Positions 57,286-64,000 of a DNA stretch of 64,000 nt are shown here, piece by piece. A program made the position numbers and the translations under genes. The notes under the pieces are model-generated. The model was not told the origin of the DNA and made no database searches. It saw only the letters and a list, made by a program, of their open reading frames with translations. Position 1 is the first letter of the stretch, and each line of letters opens with the position of its first letter. The stretch spans positions 18,047,501 to 18,111,500 of the forward strand of contig NC_133227.1 of the NCBI RefSeq assembly GCF_040436345.1. The letters are read 5' to 3'. Origin of the DNA: Pagrus major. Taxonomy: Eukaryota; Chordata; Actinopteri; Spariformes; Sparidae.

Positions 57286-59022
57286 ATGGATGGCAAAAAG
57301 AGAAAGGGTGGCGCTGAAAGAGCTAGGGACCAAAAGAGAATGGCCCTCCAGGTGGATTCTGCAAAATGTAGAAAAATATTCGATATGTTTGCATCTTCTG
57401 GACGCGGAGATTCAACATCTGCGGCAGCTTCAAGTGGCGGAGAAGGTCAACAGGTGGACCCGGGGAGCACTACGGCCATGATCACTGTGAGTATAATTGA
57501 TAAACTGCAACCTAACTGGTTCATAAATCAGATATCTGTGTAAGACAGAGATGGACATCTGTCACACCTGTCTCTGTCATCACTCAGATATGTATTATAA
57601 TTGGATATTAATTTCATTGGTGCTAACTCTGCCAGTCATGTAACCTAGCCATTAAGCAATGCAACCTGGGCAAATGGTGTGCATGCTAGCTAGCAGGCAG
57701 GTTGTTTCATCATGGCTAGTTGGACTGGCAGTTTGATGGATTTATTTCGCCTCTGACCTGAAATTAAGTTCTCTCGCACATCTGTCATTAAGAGGGGGTG
57801 AAGTGTCATCTACCGGGGTCACTCATACATCTGTCATTAAGATGGCAGAGGTGGGGGTGTTGGAATATTTGTACTTATGGGTGTGAAGTACTGTGTACTC
57901 ATATCATTACTACTGTCTATAGTGAACATACCTACCATAGTACTATACTGTAAATACCCTAGTGTACTCATATCATTACTACTGTCTATACTGTACATAC
58001 CTACCATAGTACTATACTGTAAATACCCTAGTGTACTCATATCATTACTACTGTCTATACTGTACATACCTACCATAGTACTATACTGTAAATACCCCAG
58101 TGTACTCATATCATTACTACTGTCTATAGTGAACATACCTACCATAGTACTATACTGTAAATACCCTAGTGTACTCATATCATTACTACTGTCTATAGTG
58201 AACATACCTACCATAGTACTATACTGTAAATACCATAGTGTACTCATATCATTACTACTGTCTATACTGTACATACCTACCATAGTACTATACTGTAAAT
58301 ACCCTAGTGTACTCATATCATTACTACTGTCTATACTGTACATACCTACCATAGTACTATACTGTAAATACCCTAGTGTACTCATATCATTACTACTGTC
58401 TATACTGTACATACCTACCATAGTACTATACTGTAAATACCCCAGTGTACTCATATCATTACTACTGTCTATAGTGAACATACCTACCATAGTACTATAC
58501 TGTAAATAACCTAGTGTACTCATATCATTACTACTGTCTATAGTGAACATACCTACCATAGTACTATACTGTAAATACCCTAGTGTACTCATATCATTAC
58601 TACTGTCTATACTGTACATACCTACCATAGTACTATACTGTAAATACCCTAGTGTACTCATATCATTACTACTGTCTATACTGTACATACCTACCATAGT
58701 ACTATACTGTAAATACCCTAGTGTACTCATATCACATGTCAGTCCTATGGATGTGTTTTCAAATATTTTAATCAAGGAACTTTGGGGTGTGTTGGTCCAT
58801 CAGGTTGATTCAACATCCGCAGAGAAGTGTGCAAGTGAGAAGAGGGAAAAGTTGAGAGAACCAGAAGAGCAGGAGAAAGAGTTGGTAGAAAAAGTCATAG
58901 AGACAGGGACGGAAGAGCAGGAGAGAGAGACTGAACAATATACAGAAGGTCAGCAGAGAGAGACAGAAGAGCCAGAGAGAGAGACAGAAGAGCCAGAGAG
59001 AGAGACAGAAGATGAAGAATGA
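57286..59022 (+). CDS. small acidic protein gene of hAT copy 2 (two-exon model)
   Basis: Exon 57286-57486 (67 codons, donor ACT/gtgagt) and exon 58804-59022 (after acceptor ccatcag) join in phase 0 to 139 residues, the same product as copy 1. N-terminal Lys-rich segment MDGKKRKGG, Ser/Gly-rich middle, Glu/Arg-rich C-terminal repeats ending EDEE. There are no transposase catalytic motifs. The identical frame in both copies only reflects their recent common origin and is not evidence for function. Confidence 0.45.
57898..58735. repeat. 69-bp minisatellite, twelve units (hAT copy 2)
   Basis: Inverted counterpart of the array in copy 1, with the same number and order of unit variants. One unit carries a single change (CCATAGTG for CCCTAGTG near 58232). 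Confidence 0.95.
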
Positions 59023-59092
59023 AATAAAATAAATAAATAAATAAAAATAAATAAATAAATAAATAAATAATAATATAAATAAATAAATAAAT

Positions 59093-59123
<31 letters not shown>

Positions 59124-59169
59124 AACAAAACAAAACAAAAAACAGGTGGTGGCCTGGCCTAAGTAAAAA

Positions 59170-60148
59170 ATGCCCGGCCTAAAAAAATGGCCCAGTCCAG
59201 CCCTGGCTACAAGCGGCAGTGGAAGTGAAGCGGGGGACGAGGGACAGATCGAACAAGTAGAAGAGGATCTTGTGCCCGTATTGGAGGACAACCAGCAACA
59301 GGAGAGGACTGTGGAAGTCCCGATACCCCGACGTGCAGACATGGATAAGCTAAGTCCGCCAACTTCCATGCAATGGACTGGTAATCTTGCTGATAACTGG
59401 AAGCTTTTTAAGCAAAGATTCAATATATATCTAGCAGCAAGCAAAGCAGGGGGTGATGATGAAAAACTGAAAGCTCACATCTTTTTGCATGTCATAGGAG
59501 AAGATGCTTTGGACATATATAATAGCTTTCAGCTGAATGAAGCTAATCTGACTTTGGCAGAGCTAATGAAAAAGTTTGAAGAGTACTTCGTGCCTAGTCA
59601 GAACGTGACCTTTGAGAAGTTTTTCACCCATGACCGAAAGCAAGGAGTACCTTTTGATCAGTACTTAGCAGAGCTTCACACACTAAGCAAAACGTGTGAA
59701 TTTGACACTCTGAGAGACTCACTAGTGAGAGACAGGATTGTTTGTGGCACAGTGGATAATTCACTTAGAGAAAGACTGCTCAGGGAGACTGGACTTACAC
59801 TAGACAAGTGTGTCAGTATGTGCAGGGCAGCAGAAACCACTCGGGCACAAGCAAAAGAGCTTCGGAGAGGTGAAACAACAGTGCATGCAATACATAAAGA
59901 ACAGAGGAAAAAGAAAACATTTGCCAAACAAAAAGACCAAAAAGAGAAATCTGCAGAGTTCAAATGTGGTTAATGTGGCGGCAGCCACAAGCCGAAATCA
60001 TGTCCTGCATTTGGAAAAACCTGTAACAACTGTGGAAGGAGCAATCACTATGCTAAATGTTGCAAAGCAGCTTCAAAACAGAAAGTTCACGCAGTTGATG
60101 AGGAAGATGAGGATGATGAGCAGTTCATTGTGGATGTGGTACAACTGA
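59170..60148 (+). pseudogene. Gypsy gag with nucleocapsid zinc knuckles; new ATG from hAT end
   Basis: From 59206 the frame continues native codons 2 onward (ATSGSGSEAGDEG). The capsid-like region has PPTSMQWTGNLADNWKLFKQ, FLHVIGEDALDIYNSF and KFFTHDRKQGVPFDQYLAEL. Basic residues follow, then a TAA at 59971-59973 inside the first zinc knuckle (KCG, stop, CGGSHKPKSC). A second knuckle CNNCGRSNHYAKCC follows in frame. The open frame now begins at an ATG (59170) inside the terminal sequence of hAT copy 2, twelve codons upstream of the junction and in frame; the native ATG lies before the hAT at 56931. Gag would form the particle shell and bind RNA. Confidence 0.85.
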
Positions 60149-60386
60149 AAAAGAGGAATGGATTGTGCCAATCGAAGTCAATGAGACAATAATACCATTC
60201 AAGTTAGATACAGGTGCCCACGTAAACCTGCTTTCTTTTGAAGACTACAAAACACTGACTGTGAAGAACAAAATTCATCTTGTAAAAACAAAAGTGACTG
60301 GATACACTGGAGAACGCGTTCCTGTTCAAGTGTGCCTCTTGTGCATCCCTGCAGGAAAGTCCCATTTGCACTGCGGGAAAAACTGA
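60149..60386 (+). pseudogene. Gypsy aspartic protease, truncated
   Basis: The plus frame has PFKLDTGAHVNLLSFEDYKT with the active-site DTGA triplet, then KVTGYTGERVPVQ. After VPVQ the expected second half of protease and the linker to RT are missing; the sequence jumps to RT residues within a few bases, with a frame change near 60330. It would cleave Gag-Pol; this copy cannot. Confidence 0.82.
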
Positions 60387-61517
60387 AAGATGAACTAGAA
60401 CACATGGAAAAACTAGAGGTCATCAAGAAAATAGATGAGCCAACTGATTGGGTCAGCTCCCTGGTTATTGTGCAAAAGAAAACAGGTGCTCTGAGAATGT
60501 GCTTGGACCCAAGGGACTTAAACAAAGCAATCAAAAGAGAACATTTTAAGTTACCAACCAGAGAAGAAATCATGGCACAGTTCACTGGAGCTAAATGGTT
60601 CAGTAAACTAGACGCTTTGTCAGGCTTCTGGCAGCTGAGGCTGGATGAGGAGAGTTTGAGGCTGTGCACATTCAACACGCCTGAGGGCAGGTACAGATTT
60701 CTTCGTCTGCCGTATGGTATCTTGTCAGTGCCTGAAGTCTACCATAAAACTATTCACATGATTTTCGAGCACATACCAGGAGTAGAGACAATGATGGATG
60801 ACATCATAGTCTGGGGGTCTACTCATGAAGAACATGAAACTTAACAAAGACAAATGTGAGTTTGGAGTGAAAACACTTACATTCGTGGGAGATGTTGTCA
60901 GTGAGGAGGGGGTGAAGCCAGACCCGAGAAAAACGTCAGCAATCAACAACATGGAAAGACCAAACAACAAAGATGAGGTCAGACGGTTCCTAGGGATGGT
61001 CACTTATCTCGCCACGTTTGTCCCACAGCTGTCAACACAGTCAGCACCTCTCAGGAGTCTTCTTGAACAAAAGAACGAATGGACCTGGTCCCGTGAGCAG
61101 TAACAATGTTTTCTGAAACTGAAAGAGACTCTGACACAGGAGCCCGTGTTAAAGTTTTACGACCCAGAGAAGAGTACCAGGATCTCAGCAGATGCATCAC
61201 AGTATGGCCTGAGAGCGGTGCTGCTGCAGCAACACAACGAGCAGTGGCTACCTGTCGCCTATGCATCCAGAGCCTTGACAGGCGCCGAGTCCAGATATGC
61301 TCAAATTGAGAAAGAACTGTTAGCGAGCATGTATGCATGTGAGCGTTTCCATCAATATGTCTATGGTCAAGCTTTTGAAGTAGAAACTGACCATAAATCT
61401 TTGGTGTCCATCATGTCCAAACCTCTGAATGACTGTCCTGTACGGATACAGCGCATGCTAATCAGGCTGCAAAAATATGACGTGCACATGATATACACAC
61501 AAGGAAAGTACATGTAA
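60332..61517 (+). pseudogene. Gypsy reverse transcriptase and RNase H
   Basis: RT motifs in the first frame (to 60844) are SSLVIVQKKTGALRMCLDPR, KWFSKLDALSGFWQLRLDE (catalytic Asp), FNTPEGRYRFLRLPYGI and MMDDIIVWGSTHEE (active-site DD). About 20 residues are then lost with a frameshift near 60835. RT continues with LNKDKCEFGVKTLTFVGDVV and EVRRFLGMVTYLATFVPQLS, and RNase H with ISADASQYGLRAVLLQQ and ETDHKSLVSI. In-frame TAA codons at about 61100 (EQ, stop, QCFLKL) and 61515 (KYM, stop, TADTLSRAV) disrupt it. The motif style is that of vertebrate Gypsy families; the clade is not certain. Confidence 0.9.
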
Positions 61518-61529
61518 ACCGCTGACACC

Positions 61530-62807
61530 TTGTCTAGAGCAGTGGATAAGGAGGAACGTGCGGACAGCGAGAAAAGTGCAGAAATACAGGCATATGTGGA
61601 CATGATTGTGACGTCTCTGCCAGTAACTGCTGACAGAACAGAACAAATATGGAGAGAGACTAATGCAGACGAAACAATGAAAGAACTCAAGCGCACAGTA
61701 CAGAAAGGATGGCCTGAAAACAAAAAGGACTGCCCCGTAAAAATACAAGACTACTGGAATTGCAGAGCAGAGCTCACAGTGGTGGATGACATAGTGTTGA
61801 AGGGGAGCAAATGTGTTATTCCATCCTCACTATGTAAACAAATGCTCCAAAAGATAGACGAAGGCCACCTCGGAGAAGTCAAGTGTAAACGCAGGGCGAG
61901 AGAAGTTATGTACTGGCCGAGACTCAATCAAGATATCAGCCAGATAACAGCGTCATGTGAACTTTGCCGCACCCACAGGCCAAAACAGCAAGCTGAACCA
62001 CTGATGACTCATCTGGTGCCCCACAGACCTTACTACAAGGTTGGAACTGACCTATTTGACTGTGATGGAAAGAGTTACACACTGGTCACCGACTACTTTT
62101 CAAACTATCCCGAAGTTGGAGCGCTGCAGTCAACATCGAGCAAAGCAGTCATCAGCTACCTCAAGACTGTCTTCGCCAGACATAGCGTTCCATGTGAACT
62201 GTTTTCGGACAATGGGCCCCAGTTTTCTAGCTGTGAGTTTGCTGCCTTTGCCAAAGAACGGGGGTTTCAACACTCTACATTGAGTCCAACCTATCCAAAG
62301 TCCAACGGCTTGGCAGAAAGCTCTGTGAAAACAGTAAAAAACATGATGAAAAAAGCACAGGACAGAGATGACTTTCAGAAAAGCTTACTGATCTACCGGA
62401 GTGCACCTCTACAGAACGGACTTTCACCAGCCCAAATGCTGATGGGTAGGCGCATTCGCTCCAACCTACTGGTAAATGAGGACTTGCTGACACCTGAAAG
62501 CGCTCACGAAGTCAGAAAGGCAAAGGTGGAACAAAAAGCAACACAAAAACAGCTGTATGATCGAACGGCGAAACACCTGCCTATGCTGAAACCTGGAGAC
62601 GTGGTGTGTCTCAGGGACATCTCTACAGGCACATGGAGACAAAAGGGACAGGTGGAGGAGGAAGTTGCTCCATGCTTCTACAGGATACAGATGGAGAATG
62701 GATTGTTTCTAAGAAGGAACCGCACAGATCTTCAACTACAGCAGACTGAATGGACACTACAGCCCAGGACACGGTTCAGCAGTACACAGCTGAATCTACA
62801 GAGCTAA
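61530..62807 (+). pseudogene. Gypsy integrase
   Basis: This 425-codon plus frame is uninterrupted. The N-terminal zinc-binding region has GHLGEVKCKRRAREVMYWPR with CELCRTHRP; the second His of HHCC is not evident. The DDE core has GTDLFDCDGKSYTLVTDYFS (first Asp), ELFSDNGPQFSS (second Asp) and SNGLAESSVKTVKNMM (Glu). A C-terminal region with LKPGDVVCLRD and a SH3-like tail follows, ending at 62807. It is a continuation of pol after the TAA at 61515, so it would only be made by readthrough. The catalytic triad looks intact. Confidence 0.92.
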
Positions 62808-63279
62808 CTAACAGTGGGCCTGACCACACTGACTGTGGTCTGACGGCAGCGTCTGCGTCACCAGCTGCTGTGAGACTTTCCATACCGTCAAAATCGCCAG
62901 CTGTTGAAAGACTGTCTAGACCTAAGAGACATGTTCTGCCACCAAGGAGGCTGATCGAGAGTTGCTAAAGACTCTTAAGTATTGCAAGTTGCTGAACAAA
63001 GGAGCAACATGGACCTTTAACTTTATGGAGAGAGAAGAAAAAAAAAAATAAAATAAAATAACAAATGTTGATGTAAAGAAAATATGTTGACATGATTCTA
63101 AGTTTGTGTTTGGATGTTTAGAGAGTTTGCACTTTATTATTTTTCTATTGCAGAGAAAAAAAAATGTTTAAATAGAAAAAGTTGTTTCCAAGCAAAGTTA
63201 CAATGCTTATTGGGAAATGCTAAGTAAAAGCATGGCTTTGTTTTAAGGGATAAATATAATTTCTTTATAGGGGGAAAGA
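62808..63279 (+). other. Gypsy 3' untranslated region and polypurine tract
   Basis: No envelope or other gene follows pol. The segment is A-rich. It ends with GGGGGAAAGA (63270-63279), the polypurine tract that primes plus-strand synthesis, immediately before the 3' LTR. Confidence 0.85.
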
Positions 63280-63474
63280 TGTGATGTTATGAGTATAGTA
63301 ACATAAGAACTCGATTACCCAGCATGCCACAGTAGTGAGGAGCATGCGCAGGACGTCAGTAGACGTAGCCATGCAGGTAGTAGTGGACTGTTTATGTGCA
63401 AAGCTGTAAAAATCAAAAACATAACCAGCTATCACGCCTTGTCTGCTTATTATAAGCTTGAGCAAGACAACACA
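63280..63474 (+). repeat. 3' LTR of the Gypsy element
   Basis: Starts TGTGATGTTATGAGTATAG and ends GACAACACA; 195 bases, shorter than the 5' LTR by a 10-base and a few smaller indels. It is followed by C and the ACTCT duplication. Confidence 0.93.
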
Positions 63475-63475
63475 C

Positions 63476-63591
63476 ACTCTGTGCCACTTTTTCATGCACT
63501 CCTGGATTTTTCTCTTTTGTGTTGGATGTTTCAACATTACTAGTTCAACTGGTGTCAATCCCGTCGGCTGCTTACTGTGCGTTATGCCCAT
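63476..63591 (-). pseudogene. endogenous-retrovirus-like gag, start of the gene
   Basis: The minus frame starts at ATG 63591-63589 with MGITHS, a Gly-2 myristoylation-type start usual for retroviral matrix proteins, then PVELVMLKHPTQKRKIQE. It is cut at the ACTCT target duplication by the Gypsy element and resumes in the same frame at 54319. It is a fragment of an old copy and not functional. Confidence 0.72.
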
Positions 63592-64000
63592 TCTGTTAGA
63601 CGCTAACTGGTACAGCAGGCCCCGCGCTGCTTTTATCTTCTATTTTTCTTTCTTGCCGCCGTTATCTTTTTGGATTAGACTTAATCAATTTCAATATTAT
63701 TATATTATTATTATATATTATATATTATTTATTACTTACATATTTTTGTCAAAAAAAGTTTTCTTAATTTCCTTTTTACTGCGTCTTACTGCTTTTATTT
63801 TCTTTATTTCTTAATTTATTTCTTAATATTTCTTAATAATGTATTTCCTAATATTTTTTAATAATTTATTTCTTAATATAATTTTATTTCTTATAACTTG
63901 TTCTGCCTCAATTTTCTCTTTATTATTTACACGGTACTCATACTCCTCTTTTATTTTATGACATATATTAATGCATATTTCAACTTTCACGCTTTTATGT
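63592..64000. other. AT-rich leader region upstream of the gag start; nothing defined
   Basis: This should be the 5' leader of the retrovirus-like element on the minus strand. I could not recognise an LTR or a primer-binding site; it is dominated by TTATTTCTTAATAT-like low-complexity sequence. Confidence 0.4.

Larger units (their letters stand above)
56942..59205 (+). mobile_element. hAT element copy 2 (2264 bp), plus orientation
   Basis: Starts CAGTGCCGGATTGGG and ends CCCAGTCCAGCCCTG, flanked by GCTACAAG at 56934-56941 and 59206-59213. It is the inverted twin of copy 1 with the same minisatellite unit order. It has a longer C/A tract near the right end (59093-59124). Both copies have perfect 8-bp duplications of different sequence, so each arrived by its own transposition event. 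Confidence 0.95.
54320..63475 (+). mobile_element. Ty3/Gypsy LTR retrotransposon with two nested hAT elements
   Basis: Two near-identical LTRs (54321-54531 and 63280-63474) bound a primer-binding site, gag, protease, RT, RNase H and integrase, in Ty3/Gypsy order (integrase last). The 5-bp target duplication ACTCT is at 54315-54319 and 63476-63480. One extra base lies outside each LTR (G on the left, C on the right). The target was the gag of a retrovirus-like element, whose reading frame is continuous across the duplication. Without the two hAT insertions the element would be about 4.6 kb. Stops and deletions in pol make it inactive. Confidence 0.93.

Overview
The window looks like a piece of a teleost (probably percomorph) nuclear genome. 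Genes have introns, (AC)n/(GT)n tracts are frequent, and it carries fish-type LINEs, tRNA-derived SINEs, Tc1, hAT, CACTA/EnSpm and Ty3/Gypsy elements. Only one ordinary host gene is recognisable: the last coding exon of an OVO-like (ovol) C2H2 zinc-finger gene at 10593-10915 (+). No upstream ovol exon was recognised, and no rRNA gene, functional tRNA gene or CRISPR array was found.

Layout: 1-9.2 kb holds two opposed fragments of one L2-like LINE flanking a decayed, nearly full-length L1-like LINE (ORF1 and ORF2, minus strand). The ovol exon follows at 10.6 kb, then Tc1 debris at 13.6-14.1 kb. From 14.2 to 34.7 kb a minus-strand LINE is split by an 18.3 kb insertion (15481-33821). The insertion has matching inverted ends (CCCTGGTGAAAAA), a 2-bp AT target duplication, AT-rich subterminal arrays of AAGTACACT-like motifs, and two divergently transcribed multi-exon genes. 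One is a tnp2-type CACTA/EnSpm transposase (minus, 16749-22378). The other is a predicted 487-residue protein ending in a BEN-like domain (plus, 22627-32666). The two start codons are 248 bp apart. The BEN gene has a recently triplicated exon and two apparent GC-AG introns, and its introns hold later SINE and hAT insertions. A 9-bp-TSD element lies just downstream of it. This two-gene transposon is the most interesting object here.

34.7-38.2 kb is a second, plus-strand copy of the split LINE, lying head-to-head with the first; it supplies an empty-site comparison for the CACTA insertion. 39.1-41.5 kb is a non-coding repeat ending in thirteen tandem hairpin units. 41.5-50.7 kb has no recognisable gene apart from Tc1 and SINE remnants and a CpG-richer patch. 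50.7-52.2 kb holds four in-phase exons of an integrase-core (DDE) gene with one in-frame TGA.

52.5 kb to the end is a matryoshka. A degenerate endogenous-retrovirus-like gag (minus) is interrupted by a 9.2 kb Ty3/Gypsy element (54320-63475, 5-bp TSD ACTCT). That element was in turn hit by two nearly identical 2.26 kb hAT elements in opposite orientation, each with its own 8-bp TSD. One landed in the primer-binding site. The other landed just behind the gag start codon, and its terminal sequence supplies a replacement in-frame ATG. Gypsy pol shows protease, RT, RNase H and integrase motifs but carries stops and deletions.

All homology calls are from pattern recognition and memory of families; no search was run. 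Splice models are inferred from GT/GC-AG signals and reading-phase agreement.
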